Position numbers and translations under genes: made by a program. 25,377 bases of DNA from Sandaracinobacteroides sp031425455 (lineage in GTDB: Bacteria; Pseudomonadota; Alphaproteobacteria; Sphingomonadales; Sphingomonadaceae), in the NCBI GenBank assembly GCA_031425455.1, contig JANPJJ010000184.1, positions 1-25,377 of the forward strand, given 5' to 3'. Positions 1 through 8,200 of the stretch are shown here, in pieces. A model generated the notes under the pieces. That model was not told the DNA's origin, searched no databases, and saw only the letters and a list, made by a program, of their open reading frames with translations. Numbering within the stretch: position 1 is the first letter of the stretch; every line of letters starts with the position of its first letter.

Positions 1-1420
1 TGCACCAGCTCGACCTCGTCGGCGGCGGCCATCACGACGAAGTTGGGCAGCGTCGCCAGGTAGGTGATGTCGAACGCGCCGGCGTGGGTGCAGCCGTCGG
101 CGCCCACCTCCCGGCGCGGTCCAGAGCGAAGCGCACCGGCAGGTTCTGGATCGCCACATCGTGCACGACCTGGTCGTAGGCGCGCTGCAGGAAGGTGGAG
201 TAGATGGTCGCGAACGGCCGGTAGCCCTGGGCTGCGAGGCCGGCGGCGAAGGTGACCGCATGCTGTTCGGCGATCCCGACGTCGAAGGTGCGGTCGGGGA
301 ATTCCTTGGCGAACTTGTCGAGGCCCGTGCCCGACGGCATCGCCGCGGTGATGGCCACCACCTTGTCGTCGCGCCGGGCCTCGTCGATCAGCGCCTTGGC
401 AAACACGTTGGTATAGCTCGGCGGGCCGGCCGGCGCCTTGGACTGCACGCCCGTCACCACGTCGAACTTGGTCACGCCGTGGTATTTGTCGGCGGCGGCC
501 TCGGCGTAGCTGTAGCCCTTGCCCTTTTTCGTCACGACATGGATCAGGCAGGGCCCTTCCGCCGCGTCGCGGATATTCTCCAGGATCGGCACCAGGATAT
601 CCATGTCGTGCCCGTCGATCGGGCCGACATAATAAAAGCCCAGCTCCTCGAACAACGTGCCGCCGGTCGCCAGCGTGCGGAACATCTCGTCGGCGCGCTT
701 GGCAGGGCGTTTCAGCGGTTCCGGGAGCGCCTTCTTGGCAAGCTGGCGCACGGCATCGCGGAAGCTGAGGAAGGTGTTGGAACTGTAGGCCCGCGCAAGA
801 TAGGAACTGAGCGCGCCCACCGGCGGCGCGATCGACATGTCGTTGTCGTTCAGCACCACGATCAGCCGATTGCCTGCGCCCTGCGCGTTATTCATCGCCT
901 CGTACGCCATGCCGGCCGACATCGCGCCGTCGCCGATCACCGCGATCGCCTTGCCCGGCGTGCCCGACAGCTTGTTGGCGATGGCAAAGCCCAGCGCTGC
1001 CGAAATCGAAGTGGAGCTGTGCGCCGCCCCGAACGGATCATATTCGCTTTCGCTGCGCTTGGTGAAGCCCGACAGCCCGCCGCCCTGCCTCAGCGTGCGG
1101 ATGCGATCGCGCCGGCCGGTCAGGATCTTGTGCGGATAGGCCTGGTGGCCCACGTCCCAGATCAGCCGGTCTTGCGGCGTGTTGAACACATAGTGCAGCG
1201 CCACCGTCAGCTCAACGACACCGAGCCCTGCGCCCAGATGGCCCCCGGTCACGCTGACGGCGTCGATCATTTCCGTCCGCAGCTCGTCCGCCAGCTGCCG
1301 CAGCTGGTCGGGCTTCAGCCGACGCAGCTCGGGCGGCGTTGGAGCCAGGTCCAGCAAGGGGGTCTCCGGCCGGCGCCGGGAGGGGGGCTGAGGCTGCGCG
1401 CCAGATTTTGCGTCCGTCAT
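1..1420 (-). CDS. dxs: 1-deoxy-D-xylulose-5-phosphate synthase, partial, with apparent frameshift
   Basis: Dxs is a cytoplasmic thiamine-diphosphate enzyme that condenses pyruvate with glyceraldehyde 3-phosphate in the first step of the MEP isoprenoid pathway. Visible motifs are AAHSSTS (residues 132-138), the ThDP-binding GDGAMSAG (163-170) with NDNDMSI (191-197), and GIAEQHAVTF (from 382) with the catalytic Glu. The expected DRAG-x-VGADG motif is broken. After DRAG (codons ending at 110) the frame shifts, and VGADGCTHAGAFDI with the following residues reads cleanly in another frame from 107 to the window edge. One base is missing near 108-109. The gene is also truncated by the edge (family length about 640 residues). 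The start at 1420 has GGAGG only one base upstream, an unusually short spacing. It follows the Zur-like gene by 74 bases and is probably co-transcribed with it. Identity is certain; whether the frameshift is real or a sequencing error cannot be decided here. Confidence 0.95.
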
Positions 1421-1494
1421 GCCTCCAGACTTAGCCTGAAGGGAGAGCGCCGCAAAGACCGTTATTTACTTGGGCGACGCGATGTCGCCGGGCG

Positions 1495-1989
1495 CTAGAC
1501 CCGACAGGCCAGGCACCTGCCGAGCAATTCCAGCACCGGGCGCGCCGGTTGGAACCCTGCCAGTTCGGCCCGCCGGCGCATGCTGCTCGCCAGGCTGTCG
1601 TCGTCCAGATGATCGATCCGTCCGCAGGCCTCGCACACCAGGAAGATGCAATCATGCACGCAGGCCGGGTGGACATTGGCGACATAGGCGTTGCGGCTTT
1701 CCACCCGCTTGGCCAGATTATGCGCCACGAACAGATCCAGGATGCGATAGACGCTGTTCGCCGCAATCCGCCGTCCGGCCGCCGCCGACACGCGGTCCGC
1801 CACATCATAGGCGGAGCAGGGCCCGCCGTCTTCGGCCAGCGCCGCGAATACCATCGCCCGGAGGTCGGTCCATTGCACGCCCTGCGCCACCAGGCTCGCC
1901 TCGGCCGCGTTGCGCAGCGCAGAGCTGCCCGGCTCCATATGAGCGGTCGCCAGATGAGCCGTTGTAGAATGCGGCGCCGAATGGGGCAT
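1495..1989 (-). CDS. Fur-family transcriptional regulator, Zur-like
   Basis: A 164-residue metal-responsive repressor of the Fur family. The winged-helix part (about residues 28-105) ends with the pattern NSVYRILDLF...KRVESRNAYV, which closely resembles the recognition helix and following strand of zinc-uptake regulators (Zur: TVYRALDF...KVEST-SY). Two CxxC pairs, C119/C122 and C159/C162, fit the structural zinc site, with H107 and H112 nearby. The ATG at 1989 lies 11 bases after the stop of the upstream TPR gene, so the two are likely one transcript. A second in-frame ATG at 1938 would remove a His/Thr-rich leader of 17 residues; neither start has a strong Shine-Dalgarno, so the N-terminus is uncertain. 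Family membership is clear. Assignment to zinc rather than iron or peroxide sensing is inference from the motif resemblance. dxs lies immediately downstream. Confidence 0.85.
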   Translation of the reverse strand: MPHSAPHSTTAHLATAHMEPGSSALRNAAEASLVAQGVQWTDLRAMVFAALAEDGGPCSAYDVADRVSAAAGRRIAANSVYRILDLFVAHNLAKRVESRNAYVANVHPACVHDCIFLVCEACGRIDHLDDDSLASSMRRRAELAGFQPARPVLELLGRCLACRV

Positions 1990-2000
1990 CGTCAGCTGTC

Positions 2001-2555
2001 TCAGTTGCCGGCTTCGTCCAGCGCCGCGGTCTGCCCGATCTGGGGGGTGCGCGGCTTGGCCGGCCCCCGCGTGATTGCGGCAGCAAGCCGGTCCGCCGAA
2101 GGGCAGGCACCGGTGCACAGTTTGCGCATCCGGTCCAGATTGGCCTCAGCCCGGGCCGTCGCCCCGCGCTCCACCAGGGCAACGCCCTGAAGCTCCAAAG
2201 TGACAAGGTCGTTCGGGTCGATCTCCAGCGCCTCGCGGTAGAAACGCACCGCCTTGCCCGGCAAGCCCTGCCCCTCGGCGGCGCGCGCCATCCCGAGATA
2301 GGCCTGGCGATTGCGCGGGTCGGCGGCAAGCGCGGATTCGAAACTGTCGGTGGCAGCGTCCAGCTTGCCCTTGGCAAGCTGCGCCTCGCCGGCCTTCAGC
2401 AGGGCAATCGACAAGGGGGCGATCTGGTTATCGGGAAGGCCGCGCGCCGGGGCGGCCGGCACCGAGTCGCGCGAAACCGCCGCGCCGGCGGGGGCAAGCG
2501 CCACAATCGCCGTCAACGCGCCAGCCAACAGGCTGGACGCCCAGAACTTTCCCAT
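2001..2555 (-). CDS. Exported tetratricopeptide-repeat protein
   Basis: A 184-residue protein with an N-terminal hydrophobic signal sequence (about residues 5-27, ending APAGAA) and about three TPR helices pairs between residues 50 and 150, seen in the ALLKAGEAQLAKGKLDAA and AYLGMARAAEGQGLPGKA patterns. TPR domains mediate protein-protein contacts; this one should act in the periplasm or at the envelope. Two cysteines, C147 and C151, could form a disulfide. The ATG at 2555 is chosen because GGAGAGGGA lies at the right distance upstream and the signal peptide begins there; an earlier in-frame start at 2576 lacks this. It is first in a run with the Zur-like regulator (11-base gap) and dxs. No specific partner can be named from the sequence. 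Confidence 0.8.
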   Translation of the reverse strand: MGKFWASSLLAGALTAIVALAPAGAAVSRDSVPAAPARGLPDNQIAPLSIALLKAGEAQLAKGKLDAATDSFESALAADPRNRQAYLGMARAAEGQGLPGKAVRFYREALEIDPNDLVTLELQGVALVERGATARAEANLDRMRKLCTGACPSADRLAAAITRGPAKPRTPQIGQTAALDEAGN

Positions 2556-2660
2556 CGAAATCCCTCTCCGCGCCAATCCTGTAATCCCGTATGCAGTCCC
2601 GATCCGGCTGCCGATCCTGCTGTCTTTGTCGCACCATTCCGGCAGCTGTCCTGCCGAAAG

Positions 2661-3821
2661 CTAGCAACTTCGTTCCAACTGCGCGATGAAAAACCCGTCG
2701 CACCCGTCGGCGCCCGGCGACAAGCCCCGTGTTGCCGCAAGTTTCAGTCCCAGCCGCGCTGCCGCAGCTTCGGCCTGCTGCTGTCCCTCGGCGTCGAGCA
2801 CCGAACAGACCGCATAGACCAGCCGCCCGCCGGGCTTCAGCAGCGATGCGCCAAGATCGATGAGTCGGGCCTGAACGGCAAGCAGGCGATCGAGGCGTAC
2901 CGGCGTCAGGCGCCAGCGCAGTTCCGGATTGCGCCGCCAGGTTCCCGTGCCGGAACAGGGCGCATCCACCAGTACCAGGTCGGCCGCGCCCGCCAGGTCG
3001 GCAAGCTGCTCGCGCTCCTCCTTCGGGTTCAGCAGGCGCTGCTCGACCAGCTCCGCGACCCCGGCCCTCGCCAGCCGCGGCGGCATCGCCTGCAGCCGCC
3101 CGCGGTCGGTGTCGGTCGCCACCAATCGCCCGCGTCCTTGCATGTCGGCAGCCAGCGCCAGTGTCTTGCCGCCGGCCCCGGCACAAAGGTCCACGACCAG
3201 CTCACCCGGACAAGCCGCCGCCATCTGCACGACGAACTGGCTGCCGGCATCCTGCACCTCGATCGCGCCGGACAGGGCAAGCGGGTGCCGATCCAGCGGA
3301 GCGGGCATTTCCAGCCGCAGCCCCTTGGGCAATCCCGGAATGGAGTCGGCGCCAAGCTCCGCCCGCGCCGGCTCTACATCGCCGCGCGCCGGGTTGACGC
3401 GCAGGTCCAGCGGCGCCCGCTCGATCAGCGCGGCGGCCTCCGCTGCCAGCCGGTCGCCGAAACGCCGGGTCAACTGCGGCAGCAGCCAGCCGGGCACGGC
3501 ACTGGCCCGGGCGCGCGGCTCTTCAACGATCGGCGCGGCGGGCGCATGGGGGCTTCCGTCGAACAGCTCCAGCAGCTCGGGCCGGCGAGCTTCGGCAAGG
3601 CCCAGCATCAGCGCGCGCCCCGATGCCGGCGGATCGGCGGTAAAACGGATCGCCGCATAGACCAGTTCGCGCACGGCGGCGCGGTCCTTGGAGCCGGCGT
3701 AGCGCCGCGTCGCGAAATAGCGCTGCACCAGGGTGTCGGCGGCCGCGCCACCGCTGGCGGCTGCGGCGATCACCTGGTCCAGGATGTCGATGGCGGCTTG
3801 CAGACGGGCGGGTTCACGCAT
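2661..3821 (-). CDS. RsmB/NOP-family RNA (cytosine-5) methyltransferase
   Basis: A 386-residue SAM-dependent enzyme expected to methylate C5 of cytosine in rRNA (possibly 16S). The SAM-binding motif DLCAGAGGKT is at 211-220. DAPCSGTG (286-293, C289) and AVCS (337-340, C339) supply the two cysteines used by this family for catalysis and product release. GTWRRNPELRW and LLKPGGRLVYAVCS are typical family blocks. The N-terminal 85 residues are helical and may be a divergent NusB-like RNA-binding domain. The start ATG overlaps the guaB stop as TGATG, so it is translationally coupled to guaB. A second member of the family is encoded at 18614-19849, and only that copy has a clear NusB-like domain, so this one may have a different target nucleotide. 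Family assignment is secure; the modified position is not. Confidence 0.88.
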   Translation of the reverse strand: MREPARLQAAIDILDQVIAAAASGGAAADTLVQRYFATRRYAGSKDRAAVRELVYAAIRFTADPPASGRALMLGLAEARRPELLELFDGSPHAPAAPIVEEPRARASAVPGWLLPQLTRRFGDRLAAEAAALIERAPLDLRVNPARGDVEPARAELGADSIPGLPKGLRLEMPAPLDRHPLALSGAIEVQDAGSQFVVQMAAACPGELVVDLCAGAGGKTLALAADMQGRGRLVATDTDRGRLQAMPPRLARAGVAELVEQRLLNPKEEREQLADLAGAADLVLVDAPCSGTGTWRRNPELRWRLTPVRLDRLLAVQARLIDLGASLLKPGGRLVYAVCSVLDAEGQQQAEAAAARLGLKLAATRGLSPGADGCDGFFIAQLERSC

Positions 3822-5293
3822 CAGCGGGTCGGGTAATTGGGGGCTTCCCTCGTGATCGCGACGTCGTGCACATGGCTTTCGCGCAAGCCCGCGTTGGTGA
3901 TCTGCACGAATTCGGCCCGCTCGCGCAGCTCGGCGAGGTTGGCCGAGCCGGTATAGCCCATCGCCGCCTTCAGCCCGCCGACCAGCTGGTGCAGCACGTC
4001 GCGCGCGGGGCCTTTGAACGGCACCTGGCCTTCGATCCCCTCGGGCACCAGCTTCAGCTGGTCCTTGATATCCTGCTGGAAATAACGGTCGGCGCTGCCG
4101 CGCGCCATCGCCCCCACGCTCCCCATCCCGCGATAGCTCTTGTAGGCCCGGCCCTGGTACAGGAAGGTTTCACCCGGCGCCTCCTCGGTGCCGGCCAGCA
4201 GCGAGCCGATCATCACGGCGCTGGCGCCTGCTGCCATCGCCTTCGCCACATCGCCCGACGTGCGCAGGCCGCCGTCGGCGATCACCGGGATTCCTAGTTT
4301 CGCCGCCGCTTCCACCGTGTCCATGATGGCCGTCAGTTGTGGCACGCCGACACCCGCCACCACCCGGGTGGTGCAGATGCTCCCCGGCCCGATCCCCACC
4401 TTGATCCCGTCGGCGCCGGCATCGATCAGCGCCCTGGCTGCCGCCGCAGTCGCCACATTGCCGGCGATCACCTGCGCATGGTTGGACCGCGCCTTGATGC
4501 GTCGCACCGCTTCCGACACCTGGCGCGAATGGCCGTGCGCGGTGTCCACCACGATCAGGTCGCACTCGGCATCCACCAGTGCCTGCGATCGCTCGTCGCC
4601 GGAATCGCCCACCGTGGTCGCCGCCGCCACCCGCAGCCGCCCCGCCGAATCCTTGGTGGCATTGGGGTAGGTAACGGCCTTCTCGATGTCCTTCACAGTG
4701 ATCAGGCCAACGCAGCGGCCGTCATCGTCCACCACCAGCAGCTTCTCGATCCGGCGCGCGTGCAGCAGCCGGCGCGCTTCCTCCTGCGTGGTGCCGGCGC
4801 GCACTGTCGCCAGATTGTGCCGCGTCATCAGCTCGGCAACGGGCTGTGCCATATTCTCGGCAAAGCGCACGTCGCGGTTGGTCAGGATGCCGATCAGTTT
4901 GCCGGGTTTGCCCGGGGCAGCATCCTCGACCACCGGGATGCCCGAGATCCGGTGCGTCGCCATCAGTGCCAGCGCCTCGCCCAGGGTTTGCCCGGCCGTC
5001 ATCGTGATCGGGTTCACCACCATGCCGCTCTCGAAGCGCTTCACCTGGCGCACGGCTTCCACCTGCTCCTCGATGGAGAGATTGCGGTGCAGCACGCCGA
5101 TGCCGCCGGCCTGCGCCATCACGATCGCCATCTGGCTTTCAGTGACGGTATCCATCGCCGACGACAGGACCGGAATGGCAAGCCGGATGCTTTGCGTAAT
5201 CGTGGTGGAGGTGTCCGCCTGCGACGGGAGCACGGCCGATTCGGCCGGAACGAGCAGAACATCGTCGAAGGTGAGGCCGAGCCTGATTGTCAT
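3821..5293 (-). CDS. guaB: Inosine-5'-monophosphate dehydrogenase
   Basis: GuaB oxidises IMP to XMP with NAD+, the committed step of GMP synthesis, in the cytoplasm. The 490-residue protein has the expected length. It begins with the barrel strand TFDDVLLVPAES, carries a CBS-domain pair at about residues 94-205 (GIPVVED, GILTNRDVRF, KLLVVDDDGRCVGLITVKDI), then DTAHGHS (250-256), the catalytic loop GIGPGSICTTR with C307, and the YRGMGSVGAM flap region. The ATG at 5293 is chosen over the upstream in-frame start at 5353 because it matches the family N-terminus and has GGACGG upstream. The downstream methyltransferase gene overlaps its stop by one base. A strong hairpin with a U-rich tail lies just upstream (5320-5349), so guaB either has its own promoter in the very short leader or is controlled by read-through. 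Confidence 0.97.
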   Translation of the reverse strand: MTIRLGLTFDDVLLVPAESAVLPSQADTSTTITQSIRLAIPVLSSAMDTVTESQMAIVMAQAGGIGVLHRNLSIEEQVEAVRQVKRFESGMVVNPITMTAGQTLGEALALMATHRISGIPVVEDAAPGKPGKLIGILTNRDVRFAENMAQPVAELMTRHNLATVRAGTTQEEARRLLHARRIEKLLVVDDDGRCVGLITVKDIEKAVTYPNATKDSAGRLRVAAATTVGDSGDERSQALVDAECDLIVVDTAHGHSRQVSEAVRRIKARSNHAQVIAGNVATAAAARALIDAGADGIKVGIGPGSICTTRVVAGVGVPQLTAIMDTVEAAAKLGIPVIADGGLRTSGDVAKAMAAGASAVMIGSLLAGTEEAPGETFLYQGRAYKSYRGMGSVGAMARGSADRYFQQDIKDQLKLVPEGIEGQVPFKGPARDVLHQLVGGLKAAMGYTGSANLAELRERAEFVQITNAGLRESHVHDVAITREAPNYPTR

Positions 5294-5319
5294 CTGCCGT
5301 CCATATTGAAGTCTGCGCA

Positions 5320-5349
5320 GAAAGAAAGGGGGGCGCCGGGCCCCCCTTT
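5320..5349 (-). terminator. Intrinsic terminator between TPR gene and guaB
   Basis: A perfect 10-bp stem, AAAGGGGGGC (5325-5334) with GCCCCCCTTT (5340-5349), and a 5-base loop. On the minus strand it is followed by a T-rich run (TTTCTTTC), as in a Rho-independent terminator for the TPR gene that ends at 5373. It sits only 27-32 bases before the guaB ATG, so it could also work as an attenuator of guaB. Confidence 0.8.
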
Positions 5350-5372
5350 GCATGCATCAACGTCCCGGCCGC

Positions 5373-6614
5373 TCAGGACTGCTGCCCCAGCCAGATCAGA
5401 TAATATCGCGCGAGCTGCTCGCGCGGGGCGCCGGCCACTGCCTTCAGCGCCGCTTCGGCCCCGGCCTTGTTGCCGGTCTTGCCCAACGCCAGGCCCAGCC
5501 GGGTGTTAACGGTGTTCGGATCGACGCCACCCTTTGCCAGCGCGGCACGATAGAGTTCGGCCGCCTTGGTATAGTTGCCATAGCCCAGATAGGCGTCACC
5601 GGTGCCGACAGCGAGCCGACCGGTCTTGGATGCCAGCGACTCCTTCTCGAGACCCGGAAGCGAAGCCCTGTCGGCAGCGATCTTCGGGCTGACCGACGCC
5701 AGCAGTTCCTTTACGATCGGCTTGCCGGCCTGCAGCGCGCCCTTGGCAACGCCTTCGTCGACCACGGCCTTGGCTTCGCCGGGCAGCCCCCGGATCGACG
5801 CCGTGTCGGCATATTCGGCAAAGTCGCGTTCGCCCGCCAGCGCGCTGTTGGCCCGCATCAGGCGCAGGATGTCCAGGTTGGCCTGATCGTCCATTTTGCC
5901 GCTGTCGCGGAAGATCACCAGCACGTCGCGCCAGTTGGTCGGGTTGGGATGGCTGCGAACCAGCGCCTCGCTCGTCTGCACCGTCTCGGCCGGCAGCTTC
6001 GCATCATAGGCGATCGCCAGCGCGCGCCGGTACCAGCTCTCCTCGGCCTTGGTGCCGTCCTTTTCCTTCTGCGCGATCGCCTGGTTCAAGGTCGCAATCG
6101 CCTTCTGGTTCAGCCCCTGCCGGCGCTGCAGCTCGGCCACTTCCACCATCAGCTGGGTATCGCTGGGGTTCAGCGCCAGCAGCCGCTCGAACTGGGTCAC
6201 GGCCTTGTTCACATCGTTGCGCTGCAACGACATGGCGCCCAGGTTGCGGATAAATTTCTGTTGGTCCTCCGCAGAGAGCCGTCCGGTCGCCAGCGCCGCT
6301 TCCAGCTGCTGCTCGATCAGCGCATTGTCCTTCAGCCCGATCGCCGAGTTCAGCTTCATCATGGCGATCATGTAGCTGTCGTCGGCATTCTTGTTCGGCA
6401 GCGCCTCGGCCTGGTTCAGCAGCACCAGCGCCCCGGCATTGTCGCCGGCCGTCTGCACCGTCTGCGCCTGCGCCAGCAGCGACTGCACCGGCTTCGAGAA
6501 TTTGTAGCTCGGTGCCTTCTCCGCCTTCTTCTGCGCCATCGCCGCCTGCGGCACGGCCACTGCCACCACCGCTGCAATCAGGGCAACGGGTGCCCCGCCG
6601 AGAAATTTCTGCAT
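5373..6614 (-). CDS. Exported TPR-repeat protein
   Basis: A 413-residue protein with a signal peptide (hydrophobic core ALIAAVVAVAV, predicted cleavage after AAMA, about residue 27) and a long alpha-helical solenoid. TPR-like units are visible at about residues 38-75 (LAQAQTVQTAGDNAGALVLLNQAEAL), 125-160 (AVTQFERLLALNPSDTQLMVEVAEL), 155-200, and near the C-terminus (GDAYLGYGNYTKAAELYRAAL; LGLALGKTGNKAGAEAAL). It is probably periplasmic and acts as a protein-interaction scaffold; no enzymatic motif is seen. The ATG at 6614 is preferred to the GTG at 6620 because AGGAG lies 7 bases before the ATG but only one base before the GTG. It is followed by a strong terminator, so it is likely transcribed alone. 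Confidence 0.82.
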   Translation of the reverse strand: MQKFLGGAPVALIAAVVAVAVPQAAMAQKKAEKAPSYKFSKPVQSLLAQAQTVQTAGDNAGALVLLNQAEALPNKNADDSYMIAMMKLNSAIGLKDNALIEQQLEAALATGRLSAEDQQKFIRNLGAMSLQRNDVNKAVTQFERLLALNPSDTQLMVEVAELQRRQGLNQKAIATLNQAIAQKEKDGTKAEESWYRRALAIAYDAKLPAETVQTSEALVRSHPNPTNWRDVLVIFRDSGKMDDQANLDILRLMRANSALAGERDFAEYADTASIRGLPGEAKAVVDEGVAKGALQAGKPIVKELLASVSPKIAADRASLPGLEKESLASKTGRLAVGTGDAYLGYGNYTKAAELYRAALAKGGVDPNTVNTRLGLALGKTGNKAGAEAALKAVAGAPREQLARYYLIWLGQQS

Positions 6615-6755
6615 GCCCACTCTCCTTGTCGGCCCGCTTCAGGCCTGTTCATATGGGCGCCAGATGCCCCGGCGCCGGTTGCAGGATGATGAACGGGCAT
6701 TCGCACCTGACGGGCGCAGGCGTCAAGGCTCACGCCCCTCCTCCAACTCAACTCG

Positions 6756-7178
6756 TCATGTCGGCAGCCGCGGCGGGTCCAGCCGCTCGCCCGCCGCCCA
6801 ATCTGCAAGCCAGTCCCGGCACCGGGCTGCGAGCGCCGCGTCGTGCCGGTCGGCCCAGGCATGCACCTCGACGAGGGCACCCATCAGCACGGCGTCGCGT
6901 GCCATCCAGTTCATGTCGCTGTCGCCGGCCAGGATATGGTCGAGGTCCAGCGCCAGCGCCGGATCGCTCACCTCGACGCCGCGCAGCAGCTGCTCCAGCG
7001 CGCGCCGGGATTCGTGGCGGCGGCCCGGCAGCTCCTCCATCGCCTGGCCCAGCATCAGCAGCAGCGCCGCGATGGTCGCCGCTGTCTTCCCCTCATAGCT
7101 GTCGCCGAGCGCTGGCACGACCATCAGGGCCTGCGCCAGGGCAAGGCTCTGCAACGACTGCGCGACCGACAGGCTCAT
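6756..7178 (-). CDS. Hypothetical protein, third gene of a coupled unit
   Basis: A 140-residue protein I do not recognise with confidence. It is mostly helical and acidic, with MSLSVAQSLQSLALAQALMVVPAL at the N-terminus, a TIAALLLMLGQAMEEL helix and a Trp-containing end (WADRHDAALAARCRDWLADW). There is no signal peptide, membrane span or recognisable catalytic motif. Its ATG overlaps the stop of the phosphotransferase gene (ATGA), so it is translationally coupled and probably works with that protein. Small helical proteins of unknown function do sit next to APH-type phosphotransferases of the ACAD10/11-like group in other bacteria, so a partner or accessory subunit is a reasonable guess, but only a guess. 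The gene is supported by coupling and by codon usage like its neighbours. Confidence 0.7.
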   Translation of the reverse strand: MSLSVAQSLQSLALAQALMVVPALGDSYEGKTAATIAALLLMLGQAMEELPGRRHESRRALEQLLRGVEVSDPALALDLDHILAGDSDMNWMARDAVLMGALVEVHAWADRHDAALAARCRDWLADWAAGERLDPPRLPT

Positions 7179-8200
7179 GCCATCAGCCGCTTCAGCTGCG
7201 CTGCCACCTGCGCGTTGTGGAAGCGATAGGGATAGGTGCCGGCAAAGGCCATCACCGGGTCCACCGTGCGGTGGCGCGCCACTTCGAACGAGCTCGAGAT
7301 CCAGATCGCCAGTCCCATCACGCCGGCGAACAACTGCCACCATTCGAACGCTCCGGGGTCGAAACGGCGCCCCGACGCGGCAGCCCAGACGGCGATGGCC
7401 TCCGCCCTCGGCAGCGTGCCGGCGACATGGCCGTGCATGCCATGGCTCCACAGCGGGTCCATCGCCCAGGCAAGGTCCTCCATCGGGTCGCCCAGGTGGG
7501 CCATCTCCCAGTCCAGCAGGGCCAACAGCCGGCCCTCGCCATCGACCAGGAAATTGCCCGAGCGAAAATCGCCATGCACGATCGCCGTCGCGCCGGACGG
7601 CGCCGGCACCTTCGCTTCCAGCCAGCGGATCGCGGCCGCCGCAACCGGCTCGGGCTGGATTCGGTGCGCTGCAATCTCGGCCTTCCAGTGCGCCAGCCGC
7701 TGGCCCGCATCCATGGCAGGCAGCCGGCGCCGGTCCTCCTCGTCCGGCACCAGCGCGTGCAGCCGGCCCAGCCCCGTGAACAGCGCCGTTCCGGTGGTCG
7801 CGCGCCCGGCGCCATAGGGATCCTCCTCGAACAGCGAGGGGGCCCGGCCGCCCGGAACCTCGCGCATCAGGAAGCCCGGGGCGCCGAATTCGTGCGCGTC
7901 AGCGGCAAGGTAGAGCGGCTCCGGCACGGGGAGGCCGGCACCATGGGCTCGAGCCAGAGCGTGGAACTCGGCCGCCCGCGAGGTCGTGATCAGGCTGGAG
8001 GCAGGGTCGCGGCGCAGCACCAGCGCTTCGTCCCCACCGGCCCGCTTGGCGGTGAAGCGATACGTCTCGCGCGCAGCGCCGCCATGAAAGCGCGAAATCC
8101 CCTCCACCTCGACCGGCTCGCCCCACAACGCGCCCAGCGTCCGCGCCAGCCGCGCTGCCAGGTCGCCATTCCCCTCGCCGAGGGCGGCACCGTCAGGCAA
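7175..8200 (-). CDS. Phosphotransferase family protein (APH fold, ACAD10/11-like)
   Basis: About 341 residues with an aminoglycoside-phosphotransferase/choline-kinase fold. HGDFRSGNFLVD (from 209) is the catalytic Brenner motif (Asp and Asn), and LLDWEMAHLGDPMEDLAW (from 228) holds the metal-binding Asp. The N-terminal lobe shows FHGGAARETYRF and a VLRRD strand. Family members phosphorylate small molecules; the ACAD10/11-like branch acts on hydroxyacyl-CoA chains, so lipid or hydroxy-acid catabolism is a more likely role than antibiotic resistance. No ATG exists near the N-terminus. The best start is TTG at 8200, which overlaps the upstream gene's stop (TTGCCTGA, 8 bases); this start is uncertain. 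The stop overlaps the next gene. Substrate unknown. Confidence 0.85.
   Translation of the reverse strand: MPDGAALGEGNGDLAARLARTLGALWGEPVEVEGISRFHGGAARETYRFTAKRAGGDEALVLRRDPASSLITTSRAAEFHALARAHGAGLPVPEPLYLAADAHEFGAPGFLMREVPGGRAPSLFEEDPYGAGRATTGTALFTGLGRLHALVPDEEDRRRLPAMDAGQRLAHWKAEIAAHRIQPEPVAAAAIRWLEAKVPAPSGATAIVHGDFRSGNFLVDGEGRLLALLDWEMAHLGDPMEDLAWAMDPLWSHGMHGHVAGTLPRAEAIAVWAAASGRRFDPGAFEWWQLFAGVMGLAIWISSSFEVARHRTVDPVMAFAGTYPYRFHNAQVAAQLKRLMA

Noticed and set aside
161..1498. Long open frame opposite dxs on the plus strand
   Set aside because: It is antisense to a clear Dxs sequence, is His/Arg/Gly-rich and has no family motif; GC-rich DNA produces such frames.
7175..8200. Aminoglycoside resistance gene
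   Set aside because: The fold motif is shared across many small-molecule kinases; the context and family resemblance point to a metabolic kinase.
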